Position numbers and translations under genes: made by a program. From Chlamydiae bacterium Ga0074140 (GTDB lineage: Bacteria; Chlamydiota; Chlamydiia; Chlamydiales; Rhabdochlamydiaceae), in assembly GCA_001464115.1 (NCBI GenBank), contig LNES01000006.1:372001-436000 (forward strand): a stretch of 64,000 nt of DNA, in the 5' to 3' direction. The notes beneath the pieces are model-generated. The model was not told the origin of the DNA and searched no databases. It saw nothing but the letters and a program-made list of their open reading frames with translations. Position 1 is the first letter of the stretch. The number at the start of each line of letters is the position of its first letter. Shown here in pieces: positions 1 through 7,407 of the stretch.

Positions 1-2
1 AG

Positions 3-371
3 AAAGATACACGGGTTGCTATTCTGGAATACCGTGACACCGGCGATCTCTCAAATAGCGACGACTTCTTAAATAGGGTAAATACCGACTTCACCAATGA
101 CTTCAAAAAAGTCGACAGAGCCATACAGGGCCTCACAGTTTCTGGAGGCGGTGATACACCCGAAGCTGTTCTTGATGCTCTTCACTCGGCTCAAAGTGAC
201 CTATCCTGGAATCGAAACGCGCAACGCGTGGTCCTTCTTGTTGGTGATGCTCCTCCTCACCCCAAAACAAAAGATGGGCGCTTTGATGAGTCAGAGGTCT
301 TAGCTCAATACCAAGCTGTAGACACCCACATCGCCGTCTATCCTGTTCTTGCGCAAAGCGGAGCAAAATAA
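3..371 (+). CDS. vWA-domain protein, C-terminal part (5' end outside window)
   Basis: The reading frame is open from the left edge (codons in phase with position 3) to TAA at 369-371, so about 122 C-terminal residues are visible. The peptide has the look of the second half of a von Willebrand factor A domain: a GGGDTPEAVLDAL segment, typical of the region holding the metal-site threonine, followed by a hydrophobic strand and VGDAPPHP. vWA domains usually mediate metal-dependent protein binding, but the partner and the N-terminal architecture are not in the window. A strong hairpin terminator follows 23 bases after the stop, so this is the last gene of its transcript. The fold family is fairly clear; the specific function is unknown. 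Confidence 0.7.
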   Translation, partial: KDTRVAILEYRDTGDLSNSDDFLNRVNTDFTNDFKKVDRAIQGLTVSGGGDTPEAVLDALHSAQSDLSWNRNAQRVVLLVGDAPPHPKTKDGRFDESEVLAQYQAVDTHIAVYPVLAQSGAK

Positions 372-394
372 ATTCAGGGGCAGCCCTTTAAACA

Positions 395-427
395 CACAGC
401 GCGCCATAAGCGCGCTGTGCTTTTTTC
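395..427 (+). terminator. Rho-independent terminator after the vWA gene
   Basis: A perfect 10-bp stem (395-404 pairing with 410-419, CACAGCGCGC / GCGCGCTGTG) with a 5-base CATAA loop is followed directly by CTTTTTT. It ends the plus-strand vWA transcript. The hairpin could also stop the convergent minus-strand gene ending at 460, but the T-run is on the plus strand only. Confidence 0.85.
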
Positions 428-459
428 TTATATCGTTTGTGAAATCCCGAGCAAAAGCC

Positions 460-966
460 TTACTCTTTTTTCTTCTCGGCTTTGTTCTCAAGAGGATCTT
501 TAACTGTAGGTGTAGAGATGGTGGTGGAGCCTTTGCTACTCACGAGGGTGATTGTTTGCTTATCAGCATTTTGTGGTAACACGGATTTTGCTAGGTCCAG
601 TTTTTCGTACAAGATTTCATTCCTAGTCCGTCCATTGTAACTAATCTCATACACTTGAAAAGCTGTAGATTGAAAACCAAAACGGCACGAAAGAGTTCTT
701 TGCGTCGCTTTCTCGGTATGAGGAACAATGTCATACGAAGTAGCGTCTGCGGGAATTTCCAAACTAAGTACTGTGGGTTTTGTGATTTTCTGAGAGTTCC
801 CCTCCCACTTTCCACTGTTCGCATCGATTTCCGCCTGCGTCATCCCTTGCTGGGCTCCGTTTTTGAGCGCAGTAATCGCGAGCTTGGTTACGATGCAATT
901 TGAGGGAAAGACGTAGATTTCGAGCTTATGGTATTCTTGGGCTTTATTGACTGCCTGTACACTCAT
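460..966 (-). CDS. Hypothetical protein, tandem paralog A
   Basis: A 168-residue protein I do not recognise. It is clearly paralogous to the next gene (1043-1480): both have YVFP-x-x-CIVTK near residue 20, a NGA-x-x-GMTQ-E-EI segment, WEG-x-x-QKITKPT, and ATSYDI. The C-terminus is charged (ends in EKKKE). No signal peptide or membrane segment is apparent, so it is probably soluble. The ATG at 966 has AGAGG five bases upstream, within a leader shared with the paralog (AAATAACAGAGG). The conserved central block suggests a small beta-rich domain, but this is inference. No pathway context is visible. Confidence 0.75.
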   Translation of the reverse strand: MSVQAVNKAQEYHKLEIYVFPSNCIVTKLAITALKNGAQQGMTQAEIDANSGKWEGNSQKITKPTVLSLEIPADATSYDIVPHTEKATQRTLSCRFGFQSTAFQVYEISYNGRTRNEILYEKLDLAKSVLPQNADKQTITLVSSKGSTTISTPTVKDPLENKAEKKKE

Positions 967-1042
967 ATTTACCTCTGTTATTTTTTAACTGTTGGGAACA
1001 CAAAGAGGTTAAATCGTTCGCACAATTTCATGCATCGAAAAC

Positions 1043-1480
1043 TTAGCTGTTTGAGGCTTGTGTTAATACAACCGTCTGTTTGGCAGTATTTTGTGCCGGT
1101 GAATCCTTCGCTTCTTCCCACAAAATTTCACTCCTATATGTACCGCTCATGTTTTTGATCTCATATATTCGACAAGCTGCAGTCTGAAAATTCGAAGGTC
1201 TTGCAAGTGTTTTTTGTATTGCATTCGTGGTGTACACAGTAATGTCATATGAGGTGGCGCTAGCAGGAAAGGTCAGATCGAGAATTGTGGGTTTTGTGAT
1301 CTTCTGAGTGACGCCCTCCCATGCGCTGCTATTTTTACCAATCTCCTCCTGCGTCATTCCTGGCTTGGCTCCATTTTTGAATACAGTGAACGCGATCTTG
1401 GTTACGATGCAATCGCAGGGAAAGACATAGATTTTGAACTGCTGATATTTTTGGGCAGCGCATACAGGTCTTAAACTCAT
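1043..1480 (-). CDS. Hypothetical protein, tandem paralog B
   Basis: A 145-residue paralog of the gene at 460-966, 76 bases away on the same strand. Shared features are YVFP-C-x-CIVTK, NGA-x-PGMTQEEI, WEGVTQKITKPT and ATSYDI, and both end with an Ile-Leu-x-E plus polar tail. The reading frame opens upstream at 1513, but the start at 1480 is preferred: GAGGAAGG lies five bases before it, and the same AAATAACAGAGG leader precedes the start of paralog A. Function unknown. The pair probably arose by tandem duplication. Confidence 0.75.
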   Translation of the reverse strand: MSLRPVCAAQKYQQFKIYVFPCDCIVTKIAFTVFKNGAKPGMTQEEIGKNSSAWEGVTQKITKPTILDLTFPASATSYDITVYTTNAIQKTLARPSNFQTAACRIYEIKNMSGTYRSEILWEEAKDSPAQNTAKQTVVLTQASNS

Positions 1481-1522
1481 ACCTTCCTCTGTTATTTTTA
1501 TTGATTCAGACAACGATCGCGG

Positions 1523-1576
1523 TTAACACCATGCCTTCATGAGAAAGGAAATGCAAGCGGCCTCCTGTAAGGAAGC
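1523..1576 (-). pseudogene. Remnant: last 17 codons of a hydrolase paralog
   Basis: Read on the minus strand this stretch gives ASLQEAACISFLMKAWC followed by a stop. That matches the C-terminus of the hydrolase encoded at 2885-3964, which ends EEASFWAATCIPFLTKAWC. The nucleotide match continues through the stop (GTTAACACCATGCCTT on the plus strand in both places). Nothing upstream matches, so it is the scar of a lost or recombined copy, not a gene. Confidence 0.7.
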
Positions 1577-1599
1577 TTTTTTTCAAGGCGCGCTAAAAT

Positions 1600-1971
1600 T
1601 TAATCGTTGCAGTCTACGCAAAAGCCATTAAGCGTGATTGAATGACCTAATACACTAAAGCCTTTAGGAAAAATTTCCGAGAGTCCTCTAGGGCAGTTAT
1701 GAATGAAATAGATTTTATTGCAACCGTCGCACAAGAAATAGTGACGGTGATCTTTTTTGGCAATTTCATAACAAGATTTGTCACCAGGCAGAGCGATCAA
1801 CGCCACCTTTTCCTCTTTTACAAGAGTTTTGAGGGTTCTGTAAACGGTAGAAAGATTGATCTGAGGGGTTTCTAAAGAAGCTTTTGAGAGAATTTCTTCT
1901 ATGTAAAGAGGTCTTCCTGATTCCGAAAGACATTTTAGAATTGCCACCCTCTGCTTGGTCATGCGTTGCAT
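1600..1971 (-). CDS. Fur/Zur-family metalloregulator
   Basis: A 123-residue Fur-family repressor, slightly short for the family. The N-terminal winged helix runs to about residue 75, with TVYRTLKTL as recognition-helix region. The C-terminal half has the family metal ligands: the HRHYFLCDGC segment (His cluster plus first CxxC) and CVDC at the end (second CxxC, structural zinc). The start at 1971 has GGGAGGGG seven bases upstream. It is divergent from a His/Cys-rich membrane protein gene, and a palindromic operator lies between them, so it likely controls itself and its neighbour. Fur, Zur, Mur and PerR cannot be told apart safely from sequence alone; the short length and the metal-rich neighbour make Zur-like sensing my preferred guess. 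Confidence 0.85.
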   Translation of the reverse strand: MQRMTKQRVAILKCLSESGRPLYIEEILSKASLETPQINLSTVYRTLKTLVKEEKVALIALPGDKSCYEIAKKDHRHYFLCDGCNKIYFIHNCPRGLSEIFPKGFSVLGHSITLNGFCVDCND

Positions 1972-1998
1972 TCAAACCCCTCCCTTGCAGTTTCTTAT

Positions 1999-2020
1999 TG
2001 CAAATGAATTTGCATTTGCA
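1999..2020. promoter_or_regulatory. Probable Fur/Zur-type operator
   Basis: A 7-2-7 palindrome, TGCAAATGAATTTGCA at 1999-2014, is extended by another TTTGCA to 2020, giving three TGCA-type half-sites. It sits between the divergent regulator (start 1971) and the membrane protein (start 2062), 28 bases from one start and 42 from the other, where it would overlap either promoter. This is the spacing and symmetry expected of a Fur-family box. Confidence 0.7.
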
Positions 2021-2061
2021 TTATGGTAGCACCATTTCGTAAAAAATTCAAGGAATACACC

Positions 2062-2499
2062 ATGAGCAGCGATTTAAGAGTTCCTAACCAGGTGCATGCT
2101 TCTGAAGCATGTCACAACCATGGAGAACAATCTCAGCCTGATACATTGACAAGCCTTATAGAGAAAATCAGCACGGTAGCTTTAGGCGCATTTTCTTTTT
2201 ACACAAACTGGCAACTCTTTGTTCCGTTTTTCTTTATTGGAATTTGCGTAGGCATTTACACCCACATCACAGATAAGGAGTCGTGCTCACCCCATCATCC
2301 AGTATCTTCTTGCGCTCATAGTCTATTAGAGCAACTGACTGGGGTTAAGCTTCCTCCTACTATTTCTCTCCTAGCCAACATAGGTGTGACAGTTTGTCAT
2401 ATTGATCACCACGACACCGTTTTTGTTCCTATCGTGGGAGTTTCACTGGGCAATTGGATTGGTAAAACAGCTGCTGATAGCCTTTGTCCCTTTCTTTGA
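2062..2499 (+). CDS. His/Cys-rich small membrane protein, probably metal-regulated
   Basis: A 145-residue protein I cannot assign to a family. It has two hydrophobic stretches (about residues 38-66 and 101-134) and 10 His and 6 Cys, grouped in three clusters: HASEACHNH near the N-terminus, CSPHHPVSSCAH after the first hydrophobic stretch, and CHIDHHD inside the second. Such clusters suggest binding of a soft or borderline metal such as zinc. The frame opens at 2023, but the ATG at 2062 has CAAGGA at proper distance and leaves the operator outside the gene. Position opposite a Fur-family regulator with a shared palindrome implies metal-dependent repression. A role in metal uptake, storage or delivery is inference. 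Confidence 0.7.
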   Translation: MSSDLRVPNQVHASEACHNHGEQSQPDTLTSLIEKISTVALGAFSFYTNWQLFVPFFFIGICVGIYTHITDKESCSPHHPVSSCAHSLLEQLTGVKLPPTISLLANIGVTVCHIDHHDTVFVPIVGVSLGNWIGKTAADSLCPFL

Positions 2500-2625
2500 G
2501 TCCAGATTAGAGGCCCACCTCAAACGATGGCTGATGGCAGCTGATAAGCACTTCTCTGCTTGTTTTTCAGTTTTGTAAGAAAAACATGCTGATATTTCTT
2601 ACATAAATCGGGCAAAAAACAAATT

Positions 2626-2884
2626 TCAAGCGCTCAGCAAGCGCAAACAGGCTTTAACTGCGCCAGAAAAACGTTAGGGCTGATCATAGGGAATTCCATG
2701 ACCCGCCTCTGCGATTTGTACGATTTTTAAGTATCGATTAAGCCCAGCAAGCTCTGCGGCTAGTATAGGCGAGACAACCCCTCCACTACCTCCGATGACG
2801 AGCAAACTAGGCATATTGATAGTGTTGATTAGCTGCATGTAATCAGGATTTGGCGGCTTCAAAATTTCAAAGCCTCGTGCAAGA
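2626..2884 (-). pseudogene. Alpha/beta-hydrolase C-terminal fragment with in-frame stop
   Basis: The minus strand encodes RGFEILKPPNPDYMQ, then PSLLVIGGSGGVVSP and AGHGIPYDQP: the acid-residue loop and catalytic-His loop of an alpha/beta-hydrolase. A TAA at 2674-2676 interrupts it, but translation past that stop continues the family ending (RFSGAVKACLRLLSA) to TGA at 2626-2628. The N-terminal two thirds, including any nucleophile elbow, are missing. It abuts the stop codon of the next hydrolase gene (2885). The upstream open frame reaching 2949 only reads through that neighbour out of frame. This is a dead fragment. Confidence 0.75.
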
Positions 2885-3964
2885 TTAACACCATGCCTTT
2901 GTGAGAAAGGGAATGCACGTAGCCGCCCAAAAGGAGGCTTCTTCAGCATTGGGATATGCCTGAGGATCTACAGGAACTAAGGCAGTGACGAGCCCTTGTT
3001 CTTGCAAGAATCTCAGAGCCTCTTCATAGATTGGCGCCCCCCAATTGGACCAGTGGTCACCAGGAACCATCACCAGACGTTGTCGCTCTTGAGGCAACCG
3101 CCCGACGAGCTCCCGCGTAAAATTCCGCGCGCCATCACTCATGACCTGGTCGGAATGCGCGGAGAAAAACAAAATCGGCGCCGTAAGATCCGTAATTTTT
3201 TGGATGCCTCCACAATCATACTCATCCCGCAGCAATTGCTGCACACAACCAAGTTTTCCCAAGCAGGTGAATGATTGAACCAGCGAGTAGACATCGCCAT
3301 GCCCGCGATCGAGCAGCATCGGGATGGGAAAACCGGCACGCGCTACAGCAGAAATTGCAGGATCGCTGCTGGCGCAGTAGGATTTTAGCGCAATGCGCTG
3401 CTCAGGTCTTCGCGCGTAGAGCATCTGCAAGACAGCATGGAGATCCTCTTCGTACACACGCGGAAGGGCAGCTGTTGGATTCCAAAGAACGATGTCGAGG
3501 CCAGAATTCCAAAAAGGAGTCCAATGACGTGGGTGGTGATCTTCATAGGTTGTGTTCAGGCAGATCACAAGTGCCTGACCGCTTCGCACCTCCGCGCGCG
3601 ATTCGAGATAGCGCACTTTGATCTCTGCTCCTTGAGCATTTTGGAAATCTAGAGAAACCGCTCCGAACTCTCGCTCTAAATGAGCATCTCTTTCTCTGAT
3701 AAGCGGAGGAGACAGAACCTCAAAACCAGCATAAAAGGAGCTGTGTAGAATTTTACGTGCAACCCACATGATGAGTTCGATGAGCTCGTGCAAGAGAGAG
3801 CAGACGGAATCCTGCAGGCAGGTCAATGAAGAAAAGTTTGTGTTTGAAGCGCGCTCGACAGGGGTACACATGGAAAAGAGTGTACCTAAAAGCTCAGCTT
3901 CTTTTCTTCCAAATTTTTGAGGAAAACTTGGCCAGAGAGCCGGAGCGTTCTCGAACCAATTCAT
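2885..3964 (-). CDS. Alpha/beta-hydrolase-fold protein
   Basis: A 359-residue protein with an alpha/beta-hydrolase layout in the C-terminal 230 residues: strand plus CLNTTYEDH, the possible nucleophile elbow KSYCASSDP, the acid-loop-like PILFFSAHSDQVM, and GDHWSNWG as the catalytic-His loop. The elbow has Cys where Ser is usual, as in dienelactone-hydrolase-like enzymes; whether it is active is unclear. The N-terminal 80 residues are unassigned and include a short hydrophobic helix (LHELIELIMWVARKIL). The start at 3964 has no purine ribosome site: immediately upstream is a CCTT tandem repeat and then an in-frame stop. Substrate unknown; a related tail remnant sits at 1523-1576. Confidence 0.6.
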   Translation of the reverse strand: MNWFENAPALWPSFPQKFGRKEAELLGTLFSMCTPVERASNTNFSSLTCLQDSVCSLLHELIELIMWVARKILHSSFYAGFEVLSPPLIRERDAHLEREFGAVSLDFQNAQGAEIKVRYLESRAEVRSGQALVICLNTTYEDHHPRHWTPFWNSGLDIVLWNPTAALPRVYEEDLHAVLQMLYARRPEQRIALKSYCASSDPAISAVARAGFPIPMLLDRGHGDVYSLVQSFTCLGKLGCVQQLLRDEYDCGGIQKITDLTAPILFFSAHSDQVMSDGARNFTRELVGRLPQERQRLVMVPGDHWSNWGAPIYEEALRFLQEQGLVTALVPVDPQAYPNAEEASFWAATCIPFLTKAWC

Positions 3965-3966
3965 CG

Positions 3967-3990
3967 AAGGAAGGAAGGAAGGAAGGAAGG
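3967..3990. repeat. Tetranucleotide repeat, six AAGG units
   Basis: Six perfect copies of AAGG (CCTT on the gene strand) lie two bases before the start codon at 3964, in the place of the ribosome-binding site. Such repeats can gain or lose units by slippage. The 155 bases beyond (to 4146) hold no recognised gene; a well-spaced AGGAG-ATG at 4099-4101 on the minus strand opens only 11 codons. Confidence 0.8.
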
Positions 3991-4146
3991 AGCTCTATGA
4001 GCTAGAAGCCCTTATTAAGGTGAAGCCCTAGCTCACAAACCAGTGGGAAAAGAACATTAGAGCGATCAAAAACACATCTTGAGGGAGATAACTGGATTCA
4101 TAAGGACTCCTATATCAAAATAGAACCGGCTGCATAGCTTGCCTCT

Positions 4147-4929
4147 TTATACACCTATTTCACTAGAGCTCTTTTTGAGAAAAATATCCAAGACTTCGGC
4201 AGGTATAGCTTCGCCTATCATGACCTGGACTAGGGCTCTATGTTGATATAATAAATCTGCAACCAATTGTGATTCTGCAAAAGAAATCTTATTTCCTTGA
4301 TTATCTGTAGCTTCATATTGAAAACCGGATTTATTGTTTTTTAAAGCCTCCAGGGCCGTTGTCTGAAAATTAGTAAAAGGAGCCCATTTAGCTACCACAA
4401 CCCCTACTACTTCATCTGTATCTGCTTTAAAAAGCGGTCCTCCAGAGTTTCCTTGGTTAAAAGCACCATTCACAATTAGGCGTTTTCCACAATGTGGATC
4501 CCATCTGAATCCAGATAAATATCCAACTGAAAGAAGGGGGGCTGGCCCATTATAAAATAGAGGGTATCCCCAAGTATGCACCTCTTGACGAACCATAAGA
4601 GCTGAAGTATTTATCTTTAACCCTCCCTCAATCTTGACCTGAGGCACTAAAATTGCAAGATCCTGCGATACATCGACTATGCTCTTCTTAATTCGATAGT
4701 TTAATCCTGTAGAAGAAATGGCCAACATCTCAGCGTCTAGGCAACCGCGAATAACATGTTCATTTGTAATAATTAAGCCGGATTCTAATAAAAACCCCGT
4801 GCCCTTGGATCCAGTTTTTGAGCAAAGAATTAAAAAAACATGCTTGATGGGTTGTTCATCACAAGATGAACTATTATTAAGAACCATTTGAGTTGATATT
4901 GGCATCTCTTTTATTGAATTTTGATCCAT
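4147..4929 (-). CDS. Trypsin-like (HtrA-type) serine protease, no PDZ
   Basis: A 260-residue chymotrypsin-fold protease. The triad can be read directly: His58 in TNEHV, Asp90 in DLAIL, Ser162 in GNSGGP, with GTGF before the His strand as in HtrA/DegP. No PDZ domain follows; the C-terminal 70 residues are helical and unassigned. There is no clear signal peptide, so it may be cytoplasmic or exported by another route. The ATG at 4929 has AAGGAG four bases upstream and is preferred over the longer start at 4956. It lies 230 bases downstream of the AbiE pair on the same strand. Stand-alone trypsin-like proteases occur in bacterial conflict systems, but a link here is inference. Confidence 0.85.
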   Translation of the reverse strand: MDQNSIKEMPISTQMVLNNSSSCDEQPIKHVFLILCSKTGSKGTGFLLESGLIITNEHVIRGCLDAEMLAISSTGLNYRIKKSIVDVSQDLAILVPQVKIEGGLKINTSALMVRQEVHTWGYPLFYNGPAPLLSVGYLSGFRWDPHCGKRLIVNGAFNQGNSGGPLFKADTDEVVGVVVAKWAPFTNFQTTALEALKNNKSGFQYEATDNQGNKISFAESQLVADLLYQHRALVQVMIGEAIPAEVLDIFLKKSSSEIGV

Positions 4930-5159
4930 TAGGCTCCTTCTATTTTTTATCGTCATTCCTATTTATCAGCTTGAAGTCAGGCTATCCAGTCCTGTAAGGC
5001 TTTTAACGACTGCTCAAAGATTAGGGGGATTTTTCTGACAAACTCCCCTCTAAGACTGCACTACCAGCGTTTTTTATCTCTTATTTTTGCAAACCGCTGT
5101 TAATCCCAAGACCATTCTATTCCATCTCTTCTTACAATGAAATAGAACCAGCATCTTCT

Positions 5160-6413
5160 CTAAGGCGGATCTTGAAGGTAAAGATTGTAATATTGAGCTC
5201 CCAGGTTTAGAGGAACTTTTTTGGGAGCTCCTTTAGAGTGCAAGAAATCAGCGATTGCTCTATCTCCAATCGAAACTGCAGTAGCGAACGGGGATAAGGT
5301 ACTCGTATCAGGGGAAGTGACGTTTGCGCTACGATCTACACAGAGTTTTACCAACTCGAGTTTTTGGCGAGGTTCTAAATTTGCTTTAATCAAAAGCTGC
5401 AGGAGCTGATGCCCATTTAGCGTCTTTTGATTTACATTTCCTCCATTTTCAATAATCTTTTTCAGCTTATCGTATAGAGGGGTTCCTCTCAGTTTATTCT
5501 GATTCATTGCAATTATAACCGAAAGAAAATCTGCCTCGTTATTGGCAAGAAGCGATTCTAGTTTCGTTCTCAACTCGCTTATCACTAAGGAACATTCTGG
5601 TAGATCAGACACAAGATTGCCAAGCCATTGTTTCCAGGTTCTTTGCACTGTTTCCATCATGATAGGATCAAAGAACGACTCGGCTCCCATAAAACGAACA
5701 TTTTTAGGATCACACTTTTTTTGTAATAGCATGGGGAAATTTTCAAAATGCAGATCAGACTCAAATGCAGTGAAAATGCGCCATAAATCATAGTAGTCTC
5801 TTGTGCGAGAACGATCACGACCCTCCTCGTGCAGTTTTTTGGTCTTTTGCAAAATGGCACGGAGTTTTTCCAAAACAATTTCCTCTAGTGAATACGACTG
5901 AATGGGGGTATCCATTCTTTCGTCATATGGATGAATGATCTGTTTAGTAAGTGGGGGAAATAAAATCGTTTCCTCCATTGTAATTTCAATCTTTGCAGAA
6001 ATCAGTGGTTCACGCTGCCACGGAAATTGCGCTCGTACTTTGAAAGCCTCCTGTTCAAAAGGATGATCGTTTTTTTCCTCATATCTCTCAACAGTCAGAC
6101 GAATTTCTGCAAACTCATTCATTTTCTGTTCAGCAACTTTGCAGGCTTCTATTACGAAAGCCAAAAGCTTGTCTTTTCTAGGGATGGATGCAACGACTGA
6201 GAAATCCAGATCTTCAGAAAACCGATAATCCCCAAAATAGCATTTTTTTAAAGCCGTTCCGCCCTTGAAGATAAGGTTTTCTTTCAGAGAGAGATGTTCA
6301 TATAACCCAGATAAAATCCATGACAGAAGATAATCTTGCTGAACTGTTTCAAATGTCAACCCACTCTTTTTTTTCTCTCTATCCAGACGATTGCGCAATG
6401 GCATTATGTTCAT
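5160..6413 (-). CDS. abiEii: AbiEii-family nucleotidyltransferase toxin with ankyrin-like C-terminus
   Basis: A 417-residue protein. The N-terminal 280 residues are the nucleotidyltransferase fold of AbiEii/AbiGii toxins: FKGGTALKK (residues 49-57) with the GG of motif I, then FSEDLDFS with the paired acidic residues at 68 and 70, and the family helix YDLWRIF further on. Residues about 290-395 are unusual: ENGGNVNQKTLNGHQLLQLL, KLCVDRSANV and FATAVSIGDRAIADFLHSKGA read as degenerate ankyrin repeats. The start at 6413 overlaps the antitoxin stop as ATGA, implying coupling. Type IV AbiE toxins modify nucleic acids (tRNA in studied relatives) and arrest growth or abort phage infection. What the repeats bind is unknown. 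Confidence 0.8.
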   Translation of the reverse strand: MNIMPLRNRLDREKKKSGLTFETVQQDYLLSWILSGLYEHLSLKENLIFKGGTALKKCYFGDYRFSEDLDFSVVASIPRKDKLLAFVIEACKVAEQKMNEFAEIRLTVERYEEKNDHPFEQEAFKVRAQFPWQREPLISAKIEITMEETILFPPLTKQIIHPYDERMDTPIQSYSLEEIVLEKLRAILQKTKKLHEEGRDRSRTRDYYDLWRIFTAFESDLHFENFPMLLQKKCDPKNVRFMGAESFFDPIMMETVQRTWKQWLGNLVSDLPECSLVISELRTKLESLLANNEADFLSVIIAMNQNKLRGTPLYDKLKKIIENGGNVNQKTLNGHQLLQLLIKANLEPRQKLELVKLCVDRSANVTSPDTSTLSPFATAVSIGDRAIADFLHSKGAPKKVPLNLGAQYYNLYLQDPP

Positions 6414-7165
6414 ACATTTTCTCGGATTTTCCATTTTGCGTTGTAAGATCCTTTTACTGGACCACTAGGATCAAATTTGCAATAACTCTTCATTGGAAGT
6501 GTGAGCAGCGGATCTAAGTATTTTTTCTCGACCCCCAATCCATCAAGAATGAAGCCCAGACGTTTTGCAACCGCCTTCTCGAGCTTTAATGCGTATTCGA
6601 TGATGATCTGAATACGAATTTTGTCTTTAGCCATTTTAAAAGCATGCAGTACTTCACTAAAATCGCCGCAGTATTCAGGCGATGCAAGTCCATCAAGCAA
6701 TGTTTTTTCAAGATTCGTTATTTGAGCTTTCATTTCATCTACCCAGATCGTTTCTATGCCAAAGTAGTGTTCGTGTTTCACCTGAACAAAACGATATACG
6801 GTATGAGTCAAAGATCTGGGGATAGAAGTTCCTCTAGGAGTAATAGCGAATATCTTATTAGGAGTTTGCTCCGTGATATGATGATAATGCATCGCTGTCC
6901 AATGACTAATCGCAGATGGAGCAACCAGAGCCATTGCTATGGCAAATTCATGTGGAGCTGGACCATATGCGGCGATTGCATAGACCCCCCGTTTAAGACG
7001 AGTTACCCATCCTCCATTCTTCAGATGATGGAGAGCTTCTGAAACATACGCAGGCTTCATTCCTATTTCTAGAGCAGCAGCTTGGGCTTGCTCAGTCGAA
7101 AAAATTCTCAATCCCTGGTTGGTCAGATATCGCAAAAGGTTTACACCGAAAATTGAATTCTTCAT
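6410..7165 (-). CDS. abiEi: AbiEi-family antitoxin/repressor
   Basis: A 251-residue partner of the AbiEii-type toxin. The N-terminal 65 residues form a winged helix (AALEIGMKPAYVSEALHHLKNGGWVTRLKRGVYA), followed by the AbiEi core with SAISHWTAMHYH and a later ITNLEKTLLDGL segment. Family members bind inverted repeats at their own promoter and neutralise the toxin. The gene comes first in the operon and overlaps the toxin by four bases. No purine ribosome site precedes the ATG at 7165; the likely promoter is so close that the mRNA may be leaderless. Confidence 0.8.
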   Translation of the reverse strand: MKNSIFGVNLLRYLTNQGLRIFSTEQAQAAALEIGMKPAYVSEALHHLKNGGWVTRLKRGVYAIAAYGPAPHEFAIAMALVAPSAISHWTAMHYHHITEQTPNKIFAITPRGTSIPRSLTHTVYRFVQVKHEHYFGIETIWVDEMKAQITNLEKTLLDGLASPEYCGDFSEVLHAFKMAKDKIRIQIIIEYALKLEKAVAKRLGFILDGLGVEKKYLDPLLTLPMKSYCKFDPSGPVKGSYNAKWKIRENV

Positions 7166-7171
7166 AATCTA

Positions 7172-7204
7172 TATTGTATTTTACATGTCGATATTAGGAC
7201 AATA
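7172..7204 (-). promoter_or_regulatory. Possible abiE promoter/operator
   Basis: Read on the minus strand, TTGTCC and TACAAT are 18 bases apart just before the abiEi start, and TATTGT (7172-7177) and ACAATA (7199-7204) form a wide inverted repeat. AbiEi-type repressors bind such repeats. Matches to consensus are modest. Confidence 0.3.
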
Positions 7205-7384
7205 GCCAATTTTTGACCCCTAAAAAACACATCGATAGCTATCTAATACACTGAAAATAAATATCTTAGATCATCTTCTTAAAAATTGATGGGATAAAAC
7301 ACACCTACCAGGAGCGCACAAAACCTACAGATCAGCAATCAAAAGAAGTGTTCAGGGCGATACAGGTAAATAGAGCTTCCCAGA

Positions 7385-7406
7385 TCGATTCCAGACGGAA
7401 GCCAAG
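7385..7406 (+). repeat. 22-bp direct repeat, copy 1 (interrupted context)
   Basis: These 22 bases recur exactly at 7705-7726. In copy 2 the repeat is followed at once by CAGTTGGCT; here that same continuation appears only after a 161-bp palindromic element (from 7572). The simplest reading is a local duplication later split by insertion of the element. Confidence 0.7.
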
Positions 7407-7407
7407 G

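Noticed and set aside
2575..2602. GTAAGAAA / TTTCTTAC inverted repeat after the membrane protein
   Set aside because: Eight AT-rich pairs with a 12-base loop and no T-run; too weak to call a terminator.
2674..2949. A 91-residue gene starting at 2949
   Set aside because: Its first 22 codons are antiphase reading of the neighbouring hydrolase end, and the rest is the tail fragment of a hydrolase followed by an in-frame stop and homologous continuation.
3967..3990. CRISPR-like repetition
   Set aside because: A simple four-base tandem repeat without spacers; no CRISPR array or cas gene was seen anywhere.
4066..4101. Well-spaced AGGAG and ATG opening 11 codons upstream of the hydrolase
   Set aside because: Too short and without similarity; may be an old start or leader, so only mentioned.
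3992..4140. Possible transposase remnant on the plus strand (NQWEKNIRAIKNT-like)
   Set aside because: Short, interrupted by stops and not clearly matched to any IS family.
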